This document shows, piece after piece, positions 51,375 through 60,490 of a DNA stretch of 64,000 bases. The DNA is taken from contig NZ_SMFL01000003.1 in NCBI RefSeq assembly GCF_004349265.1, positions 620,001 through 684,000 of the forward strand, in the 5' to 3' direction. Each line of letters opens with the position of its first letter. Position 1 is the first letter of the stretch. A program made the position numbers and the translations under genes. The stretch comes from Dyadobacter psychrotolerans. Lineage in GTDB: Bacteria > Bacteroidota > Bacteroidia > Cytophagales > Spirosomataceae. The notes beneath the pieces were generated by a model. The model was not told where the DNA came from, made no database searches, and was given only the letters and a program-made list of their open reading frames with translations.

Positions 51375-52316
51375 TTATGCTTTAAATATCTCATCCATTT
51401 TTTCACGGACTGTAAGCAAACGTTTTCTGTCACCACCTGCAACCTCTGCCGAAGCCCAACCGGAATAACCGATTTTCTGAAGTGCTTTGTTTACTTCCGG
51501 CCAGTTGCAATCTCCTTCAAAGAACTCCACATCAAATCCTTTCCAAAGACCGAGGTCATTTTGCTTTTTTAAGCTGTATTCCTTTAAATGCAGCTTTAAA
51601 ATACGTTTGCCCAGGGTATCAATCCAAGAAGCCGGCCAACTGTAACGTAGCACATTACCAACATCAAAGTACCAGCCAACCATTGGATGTTTAAATTCAT
51701 CCACATATCTCGCTGCTTCCAGAGGACTTAGTAAAAATTGGTTCCACACGTTCTCAACGGCTATTTTTACACCCGTTTTTTCAGCGATGGGAAGCAATTT
51801 TTTTATTTCGGCGTGTGAGCGCTCATAAGCCTCGGCATAACTGACAGATGAATTCACAACACCCGGCACCACCAAAACCGTGGACCCGCCATATTCTTTT
51901 GTATCCCACAAAGCCTTTTCAATTGACTTCGCGCATTCTTCCCTCTTCTTCGGATCAGGGTCTGATAATGGAAGCTTCCAGTGCATGGAATTTACCGTTC
52001 CGGGTATTAATAGGCCGGTTTTATCTCTGGCTGCCAGGACTTCTTTCATATCCAGTTTATCCGGAGAGTCAAGCTCTACACCATCATATCCAAGATCTTT
52101 CAGCAACTTAAACTTGTCCATAATCGACAAATCTTCCTTAATCATCCCCCACATCAGGCTTTTTTTGACCATTGGCCGGGGAGCAAGCGGATCGATAATA
52201 TCAGTACTTACAACTGATTCTGCTCCGGAAGCAATCACCGAACTGAACGCACCTGTCCCAGCCACTGCGGCAGTGGTTACCAGGGCGCTGTTTTTTATAA
52301 AATCTCTTCTTTGCAT
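51375..52316 (-). CDS. Tat-exported sugar phosphate isomerase/epimerase-like TIM barrel
   Basis: Protein of 313 residues. MQRRDFIKNSALVTTAAVAG is a twin-arginine signal; the ATG at 52316 places it at the N-terminus, while the in-frame ATG at 52361 lies in the preceding gene. Xylose isomerase-like TIM barrel blocks: LLKDLGYDGVELDSP, VKIAVENVWNQFLLSPLEAARYVDE-like, GWYFDVGNV, LHLKEYSL and GYSGWASAEV. Metal ligands are probably Glu in VENV, Asp in FDVGN, His in KLHLKE and the final Glu in SAEV. It lies 4 bases after the Gfo/Idh gene, a common pair in Bacteroidota sugar catabolism. Confidence 0.83.
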   Translation of the reverse strand: MQRRDFIKNSALVTTAAVAGTGAFSSVIASGAESVVSTDIIDPLAPRPMVKKSLMWGMIKEDLSIMDKFKLLKDLGYDGVELDSPDKLDMKEVLAARDKTGLLIPGTVNSMHWKLPLSDPDPKKREECAKSIEKALWDTKEYGGSTVLVVPGVVNSSVSYAEAYERSHAEIKKLLPIAEKTGVKIAVENVWNQFLLSPLEAARYVDEFKHPMVGWYFDVGNVLRYSWPASWIDTLGKRILKLHLKEYSLKKQNDLGLWKGFDVEFFEGDCNWPEVNKALQKIGYSGWASAEVAGGDRKRLLTVREKMDEIFKA

Positions 52317-52320
52317 ATTT

Positions 52321-53610
52321 TTATGAAAAAGCAGTAATACCTGGTCTCGCAACTTCAACAACGGGCGGTTTCATATCAAAGCTGTATGTATCCGGGCCCA
52401 GTTTTTCAGTTGAATTCATTGCTTCTTCCCAGGTAACTCTTTTTCCTGTGTAGGCAGCCATTCTTCCCATGATCGCAAGCATGGTGCTTTGTGCCATAAA
52501 CTCACCATCATTAATCAGTTTTCCGCTGCGGATCGATGCAAAAAGTTCATTATGCTCTGTCTGATACATATCGTTTTGTGCACCATCATATTTCCATGGA
52601 TTCTGACCATATATTTCATGAACGTTTCTTGCACAGTTCACCATGGCACGGCCTTTTGTACCCAGGGTTTCAACCAGATAACTGTTTTCGCAATTGGCTT
52701 GCTGACGGGAATGGTGAAATCCCTTTGCTCCGTTTGCATATTCGTAAGTCACAGCAAAGTGATCAAATATGTTACCAAAAAGGGAATCGGTACGAACCTG
52801 GCGGCCTCCTGTACCTGTCGCTGAAATAGGCAGTTTGCCCCCCATTGCCCATGACATCATGTCAATACTGTGCACTGCCTGTTCTACGATGTGGTCACCT
52901 GCAAGCCAGGTGTAGTAAGTCCAGTTACGCAAAACGTATTCAGCATCGGACCAGCCCGCTACACGTGGGAAAGACCAAAGTGTACCTGTATCATACGTAT
53001 TATAAATTGCAGATATATCACCGACAGCACCGTCAAGTATACGGTTAAAACTGGCACGTTTTGGCTCATGATATCTCCAGCAGAAACCAGACATCAGAGA
53101 AACATTTTTCTGTTTTGCCAGTTTTGCAGCGTCCAGTACTTTTCTTACACCCGGTGCATCAACGGCAACCGGCTTTTCGCAAAATACGTGTTTGCCTGCA
53201 TTGATTGCAGCCGTAAGATGCTCAGGACGGAAATGAGGAGGTGTTGCAAGGATCACTACATCCACACCCGAATCAAGTACTTTTTGAAAAGCATCAAATC
53301 CGATAAATTTATGTCCTTCATCTACCTTTACTTTCGCACCGTGCACCTTTGTAAGGTTTTCCAAAGAAGAGTCCATCTTATCTTTGAAAATATCTCCCAT
53401 TGCATGTAAAACCACGTTTGGATCTGCCTTTAGAGCCTGGTTGGCTGCACCGGAACCACGTCCTCCGCAACCGATCAAACCCACTTTTAGGGTTTCTGCG
53501 TTTACGCCTGCAAATGCACGGTTTGGATTTAAAATGGCAAATGTAGGAAGAGAACTGCCTGCCAGTGCTACTCCGGCCATTTTCAAAACATCTCTGCGAG
53601 AAGTATTCAT
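52321..53610 (-). CDS. Tat-exported Gfo/Idh/MocA family oxidoreductase
   Basis: Protein of 429 residues. SRRDVLKMAGVALAGSSLP is a Tat signal. The Rossmann motif is VGLIGCGGRGSGAANQAL (about 43-60), then VVILATPPHFRPEHLTAAIN and HVFCEKPVAVD (the family EKP motif, catalytic Lys). WLAGDHIVEQAVHSIDMMSW and a beta-sheet domain follow. These enzymes oxidise or epimerise sugars and related compounds with a tightly held NAD(P). Together with the following TIM-barrel gene it likely handles a sugar or cyclitol in the periplasm; the substrate is unknown. Confidence 0.86.
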   Translation of the reverse strand: MNTSRRDVLKMAGVALAGSSLPTFAILNPNRAFAGVNAETLKVGLIGCGGRGSGAANQALKADPNVVLHAMGDIFKDKMDSSLENLTKVHGAKVKVDEGHKFIGFDAFQKVLDSGVDVVILATPPHFRPEHLTAAINAGKHVFCEKPVAVDAPGVRKVLDAAKLAKQKNVSLMSGFCWRYHEPKRASFNRILDGAVGDISAIYNTYDTGTLWSFPRVAGWSDAEYVLRNWTYYTWLAGDHIVEQAVHSIDMMSWAMGGKLPISATGTGGRQVRTDSLFGNIFDHFAVTYEYANGAKGFHHSRQQANCENSYLVETLGTKGRAMVNCARNVHEIYGQNPWKYDGAQNDMYQTEHNELFASIRSGKLINDGEFMAQSTMLAIMGRMAAYTGKRVTWEEAMNSTEKLGPDTYSFDMKPPVVEVARPGITAFS

Positions 53611-53896
53611 TATAGTAAGAATTAGGTGATTGGATTAAGGAATTCAACTAAATTGCCGGAACAACTTACTTTTTACAAAATAGCGTTCAGCGCAATAAAG
53701 ATAGATAAATCTATTGAAAATCTTCAAATTTAGAACGAAAAACTCTGCCGTGTGCTCGTTAACACAGCATATAACATCTTCAAAATGGGGAGAATTATAA
53801 ATAGAATAGATTTTTTAAAAAATCTTGGTCCGGAAAAATTTCCTGAATTTTCAGCACAGGATCGTTTTTTCAAACTGTGTTATTTGAAATCAGAAG
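53611..53896. other. Intergenic region before the Gfo/Idh gene
   Basis: About 286 AT-rich bases. A -7-like TAAATTTG lies on the minus strand at 53725-53732, without a good TTG. No gene, repeat or RNA is seen. Confidence 0.4.
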
Positions 53897-54205
53897 TCAT
53901 TCATGACCAAACGCAAGCTTCCTTAACAATTCATCTTCCAGGGAATTACTGTAAATACCATAAGCATTAACCAGAACTCCTTTCACATTGTACTTTTTAG
54001 AAGAGATGGCGTAAAGAATGGATTCATCAGCCGGATCCGTTTCTCCTTCGAAGCGAAAGAATTTATCAATTTCAAACTCATGATGAAGGATTTGAAACTG
54101 GCCGGATTGCGATTCCAGATGATTGTCCTTTATATTAAAATCCTCAATATAACCTTCTGCGCGAAGCGCTTCCATGGTTTCAGATAGTGTATTATAAGAT
54201 TCCAT
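53897..54205 (-). CDS. Conserved small protein of unknown function
   Basis: Protein of 102 residues: LSETMEALRAEGYIEDFNIK, then EFEIDKFFRFEGETDPADESILYAI and GVLVNAYGIYSNSLEDELLRKL. This pattern is common in Bacteroidota, where it is sometimes labelled phosphoribosylpyrophosphate synthetase although it is far too short and lacks the PRPP signature. No signal peptide or membrane helix. It is 43 bases from the subtilase gene upstream in transcription order and may be co-transcribed with it. Confidence 0.7.
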   Translation of the reverse strand: MESYNTLSETMEALRAEGYIEDFNIKDNHLESQSGQFQILHHEFEIDKFFRFEGETDPADESILYAISSKKYNVKGVLVNAYGIYSNSLEDELLRKLAFGHE

Positions 54206-54248
54206 ATCCCTTATTTTAGAAAGAAAGCCTTACTTAAAAATCAAGAAA

Positions 54249-55775
54249 TTAATTCCACTCCACTTCAATCACCGAATCTTTGAGATCGATGGTTGTAAAA
54301 TGCTCGCCGTTCTGACGTTTCAAAGAAACCTTCCCATTTTGAACTTTGGCTACCTGCTGTGACAAAACGTCCTTCTCATTTTTCTTTCTGTAAATCGCCA
54401 CCAAAGAATCGAGACTTGTCACATCCACATCGATGTTGCGGCCTTTTGCCATCACTTTTTTTGAATTATTAGGAAGATAGGGAGCCTTGGCCAGCGCCAG
54501 TGCACGGGAAGCAAGCGGTACTCCGTAACCTACGAAATTGTTTCCGTAAGGATATAAATGCGCCGATTTTTCGATCAGGTCAATTAATTCTTTATTGGTA
54601 AGCTTTGGGTTAGCCTGTAAAAGACAAGCAGCAAATCCAGTGATTACCGGCGCGGAAAGTGAAGTTCCGTAAAGGGAAAAGCAGGAGACATTTGGTTTTA
54701 CATAGGATAAAAACTCCGGACCTATACTGCTGTAACCAATCCGGTTCCAAAGTTTGGCATTGGTTGCACCGATGGATAAAACCCCTTTTGCATCCGCAGG
54801 TGCAGATACGATTCCCCAGCCTTTATCATCACCTTCATTACCCGCTGATACGATCAGCATAATCCCTTTTTTATCAGCTGCAATCTGTGCTGCACGGGTA
54901 ATTGCGCTTGTTTTACCATCCATTTGAGAAGGCGTGTAATTCTCTTTCGGATCAGAAAAACCTTTGGCATAACCCAGAGAAGTATTGATCAAACGAACTC
55001 CGAGACTATCCATCCATTCCATTGCGGCAATCCAGTTGTCTTCCTCACCTCTATATTCGCGCATTGAATAATCGGTGCGGGCAAGATAAAATTTTGCATT
55101 GGTCGCCATTCCGTACTGCATCTGATCCTGAAAATCAATACCTCCGATTGCAGCAAGTACTTCGGTCCCGTGCATATCAGAAAATGACTCAGCGGTGCTA
55201 AAAAGCAAATTTCCCGGACGGCCCGGTTTTACATAATCCCGGATACCTAAAATTCTTTTGTTTGAAAAAACATGTGTCAGAGAAAGTGAAGAGTCTGCAC
55301 CATAAAAACCGGCGTCAATTACTCCTATCGTAACATTATTCGCATTGATGCCTTCCTTCAAAAAAGCATTTGCCTGTACCTGTGACATCACCGGAGCCAT
55401 TTGCGCTTTTTCAATGGGTTTTGTCTGGGCGATATAAAATCCCGGATCAATCATCACAACATCCTGAACGAAGTCAAGCTGACGGACCGTGTTTGCCTGC
55501 TCACTTGTCATCACCGCCGAAACCGCATTAAGCCACTTGGAACGGTTAATAATTTTTACAGATTTATCACGCAGCGCGTTTTCGTAACTTCTCTGTATCG
55601 GGAGATCCATTTCATCTGAAATAACAAGCCCAAGTTTCTGGCGGTTTTCCAGCGTAAGTGCAGAAACTGCCGGAGCTGAATTTTTGTCTTTTGCTTTAAG
55701 ATATATCCAGTATTTTGGACTGGCAGATAAAAAAAGGGGAACGCATAAAAATGCCAGTAAAAATATTCTTCTCAT
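54249..55775 (-). CDS. Exported subtilisin-like serine protease, S8 family
   Basis: Protein of 508 residues with a signal peptide (MRRIFLLAFLCVPLFLSAS). The catalytic triad is D154 in GVIDAGF, H202 in DMHGTEV and S372 in GTSLSAPV; the oxyanion Asn is in VSAGNEGDD. Residues about 20-140 look like an inhibitor-type propeptide (WIYLKAKDKNSAP and NRSKWLNAVSAVMT). A C-terminal part of about 80 residues shows no T9SS motif; it ends DSVIEVEWN. Periplasmic protease; substrates unknown. Confidence 0.87.
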   Translation of the reverse strand: MRRIFLLAFLCVPLFLSASPKYWIYLKAKDKNSAPAVSALTLENRQKLGLVISDEMDLPIQRSYENALRDKSVKIINRSKWLNAVSAVMTSEQANTVRQLDFVQDVVMIDPGFYIAQTKPIEKAQMAPVMSQVQANAFLKEGINANNVTIGVIDAGFYGADSSLSLTHVFSNKRILGIRDYVKPGRPGNLLFSTAESFSDMHGTEVLAAIGGIDFQDQMQYGMATNAKFYLARTDYSMREYRGEEDNWIAAMEWMDSLGVRLINTSLGYAKGFSDPKENYTPSQMDGKTSAITRAAQIAADKKGIMLIVSAGNEGDDKGWGIVSAPADAKGVLSIGATNAKLWNRIGYSSIGPEFLSYVKPNVSCFSLYGTSLSAPVITGFAACLLQANPKLTNKELIDLIEKSAHLYPYGNNFVGYGVPLASRALALAKAPYLPNNSKKVMAKGRNIDVDVTSLDSLVAIYRKKNEKDVLSQQVAKVQNGKVSLKRQNGEHFTTIDLKDSVIEVEWN

Positions 55776-55945
55776 GAAATGTTGTATAAGTTAGGAGCCT
55801 TCGCGGCGTTGAGTCAATATCAAAAACAGACCATACTTCCGTGAATCAAAGATTGCAGGGAACTGATTTGTCAGTTTTACATTATAATAAACAAGATAAA
55901 CGTAATTTTACAAAATAAATTACCAGTTACAAAATTTAATAGTAC

Positions 55946-57235
55946 ATGCGTTACCAACCCGTAGATAAATCGCTGTTTATACAAAACCGCCTTCGTTTAG
56001 CCGAATTATTGAAGCCGCAGTCACTTGTAATATTAAACGCTAACGACTTCATGCCGACCAATGCGGACGGTACAATGGGCTTCAGGCAAAACAGTGATTT
56101 GTTTTATTTAACGGGGATAGACCAGGAGGAAACAATTTTGCTAATCAGCCCGAATCATCCTGATGAAAAGTTTAGAGAAGTACTTTTTCTGCGTGAAACC
56201 AACGAACTTATTGCGGTTTGGGAAGGAGAAAAACTGACCAAAGAACAGGCGCGGGAGGCTACGGGAATAAAAACCGTCTACTGGACGCATCAGTTTGAAC
56301 GAGTTTTCAGGGATATCGTTTTTGTTGCTGAAACGGTTTATCTAAATACCAACGAACATACCCGAAACGACTCCCCCGTTCAGACACGCGAAGTTAGATT
56401 TGTCTCTGATTTTAAAGAGAAATATCCTCTGCACAATCTGGCAAGACTTGCGCCGCTAATGCATCAGCTGCGTGCGATCAAACAGCCCGCCGAAATTGAG
56501 CAGCTTCAAAAAGCCTGTGATATTACCAAAATCGGTTTTGAACGCGTTTTGAAATTTGTAAAACCCGGTGTTGAGGAATTTGAAATCGAAGCAGAACTTC
56601 TTCATGAATTTGTCAGAAACCGGTCCAGGGGTTTTGCATACCAGCCCATTATTGCTTCAGGTGCAAATGCCTGCGTGCTTCATTACATACAAAATAATAA
56701 ACCTTGTAAAGACGGTGATGTTATTTTACTTGATGTCGCGGCAGAATATGCGAACTATGGCGCCGACCTTTCCCGAAGCATTCCAGCCAACGGCAGATTT
56801 ACCAACCGTCAGCGGAAAGTTTACGATGCGGTTCTGAGGGTTTTTAAAGCTGCAAAAAGCATGCTCATAACCGGTAATATCTGGGATGAATATCATACGG
56901 AAGTAGGCAAAATCATGGAAAGCGAGCTGATCGGATTAGGGCTTTTAGATAAACATGCTATTGACAAACAGGATCCAGAATGGCCTGCATACAAAAAATA
57001 TTTCCCACACGGAACTTCCCATTTTTTGGGTTTGGACGTGCATGATGTAGGAAATAAATATCGGCGTTTCGAACCGGGAATGATATTTACCTGTGAACCG
57101 GGAATTTACATCCGCGAAGAAGGACTGGGAATCCGACTGGAAAATAACATTCTGATCACTGAAAATGGCAATATGGATCTAATGGGACATATTCCTATCG
57201 AGGCCGATGAAATTGAGGAATTGATGAATAGTTAA
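55946..57235 (+). CDS. Aminopeptidase P, M24B family
   Basis: Protein of 429 residues with an N-terminal creatinase-like AMP_N domain (RYQPVDKSLFIQNRLRLAEL, NSDLFYLTGIDQEETILLI) and a pita-bread catalytic domain. Metal ligands are visible in VILLDVAAEYANYGADLSRS (two Asp), FPHGTSHFLGLDVHD (His), FTCEPGIYI (Glu) and GIRLENNILIT (Glu). It removes an N-terminal residue next to proline in the cytoplasm. Single gene divergent from the subtilase. Confidence 0.9.
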   Translation: MRYQPVDKSLFIQNRLRLAELLKPQSLVILNANDFMPTNADGTMGFRQNSDLFYLTGIDQEETILLISPNHPDEKFREVLFLRETNELIAVWEGEKLTKEQAREATGIKTVYWTHQFERVFRDIVFVAETVYLNTNEHTRNDSPVQTREVRFVSDFKEKYPLHNLARLAPLMHQLRAIKQPAEIEQLQKACDITKIGFERVLKFVKPGVEEFEIEAELLHEFVRNRSRGFAYQPIIASGANACVLHYIQNNKPCKDGDVILLDVAAEYANYGADLSRSIPANGRFTNRQRKVYDAVLRVFKAAKSMLITGNIWDEYHTEVGKIMESELIGLGLLDKHAIDKQDPEWPAYKKYFPHGTSHFLGLDVHDVGNKYRRFEPGMIFTCEPGIYIREEGLGIRLENNILITENGNMDLMGHIPIEADEIEELMNS

Positions 57236-57290
57236 TCGGATTGAGGTTAAAAAATCCAGCGCCCGGTTATGTCAGCCTTATCCTGATTAG

Positions 57291-57298
57291 TAAATTTG
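57291..57298 (+). promoter_or_regulatory. Candidate -7 element of the DUF5618 gene
   Basis: TAAATTTG matches TAnnTTTG, 32 bases before the ATG at 57330. The -33 position has TTA instead of TTG. Confidence 0.4.
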
Positions 57299-57329
57299 AA
57301 AAATGATCTCAAACTAATCACACTACTTC

Positions 57330-57707
57330 ATGAAAGGTATACTGGAAGCCAAACGCTACATGGAAAACGCGAAAGACATTTTGCGTGAAAAAGCCATAAA
57401 AGAGGACGGATATTATCGGGATTCAAAGTATGTAAAAATGGCGGGACACACGGCTTATGCTGGAATTCTTGTTGCTCTTGATGAATACATAGGTAAAAAA
57501 GGAAAGGGCCGAAAGGATGTAGACTGGTATAGATCACATCTTTCACAACTGGATAAAAAACTGCTTAATTCTTTTTTAACCGCATATCAGCTATTACATC
57601 TTGATATGGCTTATGATGGTGCTAATAGTGCGAAGCTTGCCGCAATAGCATTTGAAGAGGCTGAAAATATTATCAGATGGCTTGAGACGCGAACGGCAGC
57701 TGCCTGA
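57330..57707 (+). CDS. DUF5618 family protein
   Basis: Protein of 125 residues, mostly helical. EAKRYMENAKDILREKAIKEDGYYRDSKYVKMAGHTAY-type sequence and GILVALDEYIGKKGKGRKDVDWYR match DUF5618, a family of small cytoplasmic proteins found in Bacteroidota. Function unknown. HEPN-like helix bundles are a possible relation, but I cannot support that. It has its own promoter and terminator. Confidence 0.75.
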   Translation: MKGILEAKRYMENAKDILREKAIKEDGYYRDSKYVKMAGHTAYAGILVALDEYIGKKGKGRKDVDWYRSHLSQLDKKLLNSFLTAYQLLHLDMAYDGANSAKLAAIAFEEAENIIRWLETRTAAA

Positions 57708-57736
57708 TATAATTTCTAAAAATTGAAGAACTTTGG

Positions 57737-57766
57737 AAGCCGGGAGATTTGTCATCGTCCCGGCTT
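57737..57766 (+). terminator. Rho-independent terminator after DUF5618
   Basis: A 9-bp inverted repeat (57737-57745 with 57758-57766) with a 12-base loop, followed by T-rich sequence. It overlaps the N-terminal extension possible for the MgtC gene and therefore argues for the start at 57790. Confidence 0.75.
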
Positions 57767-57789
57767 TGATATTTTTATATTTGTTTCAA

Positions 57790-58419
57790 ATGGAATTACT
57801 GACTGAAGATATTTACAAGCTGCTGTTATCATTTCTGCTCGGAGCTATTATTGGCACCGAACGGGAATATAGGAGTAAGTCTGCAGGGTTGCGAACCCTA
57901 ATTCTGATTGCAGTTGGCTCAACCTTATTCACAATAATCTCGATTAAGATTGGACCGGATGCAGGAAGAATCGCAGCAAACATTGTAACCGGTATAGGTT
58001 TTCTTGGTGCCGGAATTATTTTCCGGGAAGACAACCGTGTGGTGGGTCTTACTACAGCGGCCATTGTGTGGGTAACAGCCGCGCTCGGAATGGGAATTGG
58101 CGCAGGCATGTATGCCATTTCCTTAGGCAGTTTTATCATTGCAGGGCTTTCCCTTGTAATTTTGACTCCCATTCAAAAGCTGATCAGGCGCAAAAGCCAG
58201 ATCAGAAATTACAGACTGATGTGCATTTATCAGAAGAAAACGCTTAAAGATTATGAAGAGATTTTTAAAAACCATAACCTGAAAATCCTTCGCGGCGAAC
58301 AAAACCGCTCGGGAAGTCACATCAGCGGCAGCTGGACTTTACAGGGCGCAGAAAAGGAACATGAAGAATTGACCGAACACCTGTTAAACGATCCCGATAT
58401 CCTTGAATTTGACTTCTGA
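57790..58419 (+). CDS. MgtC/SapB family membrane protein
   Basis: Protein of 209 residues starting MELLTEDIYKLLLSF. FLLGAIIGTEREYRSKSAGLRTLILIAVGS is the family core (Gly-x-Glu-Arg-Glu then Gly-Leu-Arg-Thr), and NIVTGIGFLGAGIIF followed by GLTTAAIVWVTAALGMGIG-type helices completes the four to five membrane segments. A cytosolic C-terminal domain of about 75 residues (SQIRNYRLMCIYQ to DILEFDF) follows. MgtC proteins modulate ATP synthase and magnesium homeostasis in some bacteria. The frame opens at 57733, but that extension covers a terminator. Confidence 0.87.
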   Translation: MELLTEDIYKLLLSFLLGAIIGTEREYRSKSAGLRTLILIAVGSTLFTIISIKIGPDAGRIAANIVTGIGFLGAGIIFREDNRVVGLTTAAIVWVTAALGMGIGAGMYAISLGSFIIAGLSLVILTPIQKLIRRKSQIRNYRLMCIYQKKTLKDYEEIFKNHNLKILRGEQNRSGSHISGSWTLQGAEKEHEELTEHLLNDPDILEFDF

Positions 58420-58571
58420 TTAGAATTAGATTAAAAGAATAAAAATCCGGCCTGTTATGGGATTTGCAGGCTCAAAAATCGGTTATAAACACATCCGGGG
58501 AAACTTTATCTTATTATTATGGTTTTCAAAGAAGGATGATGTGAATCATAAAAAATTTACGCTGGCTGAAA

Positions 58572-58579
58572 GACCTTTG
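58572..58579 (+). promoter_or_regulatory. Weak candidate -7 element of the ebo cluster
   Basis: GACCTTTG differs by one base from TAnnTTTG and lies 22 bases before the eboA start codon. No TTG at the right spacing, so this is tentative. Confidence 0.25.
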
Positions 58580-58601
58580 TAAATAGCATGAACAAAATAT
58601 T

Positions 58602-59480
58602 ATGTCAGATTACATACAAAATAAGCTTCGGAATATCATTGAAGCGAATACTTTGGAAGCCGAATGCAATTGGCTGATTCAGAAAGGCGCTACGGATGCG
58701 CTGGAACTGATGACCGCCTTTGTTGCTTGCCCAAGGTTTTTATCCAAAAAAATCATTGAGATTACTCCCGAACAATCCTGGGAACTGAACGTTGAAATCC
58801 CTGGCTTTTCCGTGGAAGGCTGGTCTCTGGTAAGGCTAAGTCGTGTCTGGCTGCTTACCCAGCTGGATTCTTCCGAAAAAGAAACCTATGTCAAAAACAT
58901 CAGTACTCTTTTTGACACTGCCGAAATGAACGAACTCGTTGCGCTCTACTCTGCACTTCCGCTTTTATCTTATCCGGACGAGTGGCTTTTCAGGGCGACC
59001 GATGCGGTTCGATCCAACATGGGTTTTGTTTTTGATGCAATTGCACTGCATAACCCTTATCCCGGGAAATATTTTAGTGAGCAGGCATGGAATCAGTTGG
59101 TTTTAAAAACGATATTTAATGACAAGCCAATTCATTTTATAGAAAGCCTGGAAAGTCGTTTGAACGAGAATCTGGCCATGATCCTGTCAGACTTTGCGCA
59201 TGAACGATGGGCGGCAGGACGCTCGGTTGCACCTCAGGTTTGGAGGCTTGTCAGTAAATTTATGAATGATATGCTTGTTTCTGACATGGAACATTTGATT
59301 AAATCCGGGCAACTGCCCAATCAACAGGCCGCTGCCATTACAAGTGTTGAATCGGGTTACGGACCTGCGCTAAATTTATTAGCGGATTATCCCGAACTGG
59401 AAAAAGCAGCAAAGTCCGGCCAATTAACCTGGACCATTCTTGAAACCACAGACCTAAACACCTATGTGCCTCAACCATAA
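58602..59480 (+). CDS. eboA: EboA domain protein
   Basis: Protein of 292 residues, helical, without signal or membrane segment. ALHNPYPGKYFSEQAWNQLVLKTIF, then SDFAHERWAAGRSVAPQVWRLVSKF is the conserved region of EboA. Its biochemical role is unknown; in cyanobacteria the ebo cluster is involved in delivering scytonemin precursors to the periplasm. It is the first gene of the cluster and overlaps eboB by 17 bases, so their translation is coupled. Confidence 0.85.
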   Translation: MSDYIQNKLRNIIEANTLEAECNWLIQKGATDALELMTAFVACPRFLSKKIIEITPEQSWELNVEIPGFSVEGWSLVRLSRVWLLTQLDSSEKETYVKNISTLFDTAEMNELVALYSALPLLSYPDEWLFRATDAVRSNMGFVFDAIALHNPYPGKYFSEQAWNQLVLKTIFNDKPIHFIESLESRLNENLAMILSDFAHERWAAGRSVAPQVWRLVSKFMNDMLVSDMEHLIKSGQLPNQQAAAITSVESGYGPALNLLADYPELEKAAKSGQLTWTILETTDLNTYVPQP

Positions 59481-60489
59481 CGAAACCAGCCTGAATCCTT
59501 CCCACTTCGAAGACAGCGACGAAACCAATGTACCGGCTCATCGCGATATAGAATGGAATGAATATAGCGAACTAATAAAAGGAATGCGCTTTTTTGACCC
59601 GCATATCCACATGGTATCGCGTACCACCGACGACTACCAGGCTATGTATCAGGCTGGCATTGTTGCCCTGATAGAACCAGCATTCTGGGTGGGACAGCCC
59701 CGAACCGGGCTTTCAAGTTTTAAAGATTATTACAGCAGCCTGGTTGGCTGGGAGCGATTTCGTTCATCGCAGTTTGGAATCAAACATTACTGTACCATGG
59801 GGCTCAATTCCCGCGAGGCAAATAACGAACCGCTTGCTGAGCAGGTTATGGAAATCCTGCCTTTATATATCTATAAAGAAGGCGTTGTAGGTGTTGGGGA
59901 AATTGGTTTTGATGACCAGACACCGGCAGAAGAAAAATATTTCCGTCTCCAGCTGGAACTGGCAAAAAAAGCCAACCTTCCGGTGCAGATACACACACCT
60001 CACCGCGACAAAAAGAAAGGAACCGAACGGAGTATGGCCATTGCGCTGGAACATGGGCTGGATCCATCCTGGGTGATCGTGGACCACAATAATGAAGAAA
60101 CCGTAAAAAGTGTCCTCGATCAGGGATTTTGGGCGGCTTTCACCATTTATCCTTTTACCAAAATGGGCAACGAACGAATGGTGAAAGTGGTTGAACAGTA
60201 CGGACCGGAAAGGATCATGGTTAATTCCGCTGCCGACTGGGGGATTTCTGATCCGCTGGCGATTCCTAAAACTGCTGCTTTGATGAAAATGAGGGGTATT
60301 TCAACTGAAACAATTCAAAAGGTAACTTATCAGAATGCGATTGATGCGTTCGGGAAAAGCGGCCAAATTGACGTTTCTGATTTTGAACAAGGTTTAGAAA
60401 GTGATCATGCGGCCAAGTTTCATGGTAATTCGATTCTTCGCGGGGGTCAGCAGCCGATTGCCAATAAAAATTCATTATTAATTCAATAA
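59464..60489 (+). CDS. eboB: TatD-like metal-dependent hydrolase EboB
   Basis: Protein of 341 residues. TIM-barrel metal motifs of the TatD/amidohydrolase type are present: DPHIHMVS (His-x-His), GVGEIGFDDQ (Glu), VQIHTPHRDKKKG (His), IVDHNNEE (His) and NSAADWGISDP (Asp). Family enzymes hydrolyse phosphodiester, amide or lactone bonds; for EboB no reaction is established. The first 30 residues are polar with no signal peptide, so it is cytoplasmic. It is followed by eboC after one base. Confidence 0.83.
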   Translation: MCLNHNETSLNPSHFEDSDETNVPAHRDIEWNEYSELIKGMRFFDPHIHMVSRTTDDYQAMYQAGIVALIEPAFWVGQPRTGLSSFKDYYSSLVGWERFRSSQFGIKHYCTMGLNSREANNEPLAEQVMEILPLYIYKEGVVGVGEIGFDDQTPAEEKYFRLQLELAKKANLPVQIHTPHRDKKKGTERSMAIALEHGLDPSWVIVDHNNEETVKSVLDQGFWAAFTIYPFTKMGNERMVKVVEQYGPERIMVNSAADWGISDPLAIPKTAALMKMRGISTETIQKVTYQNAIDAFGKSGQIDVSDFEQGLESDHAAKFHGNSILRGGQQPIANKNSLLIQ

Positions 60490-60490
60490 A

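Noticed and set aside
53752-53970. Open frame of 72 codons on the + strand
   Set aside because: It overlaps the conserved small gene at 53897 on the other strand and lacks any recognisable pattern.
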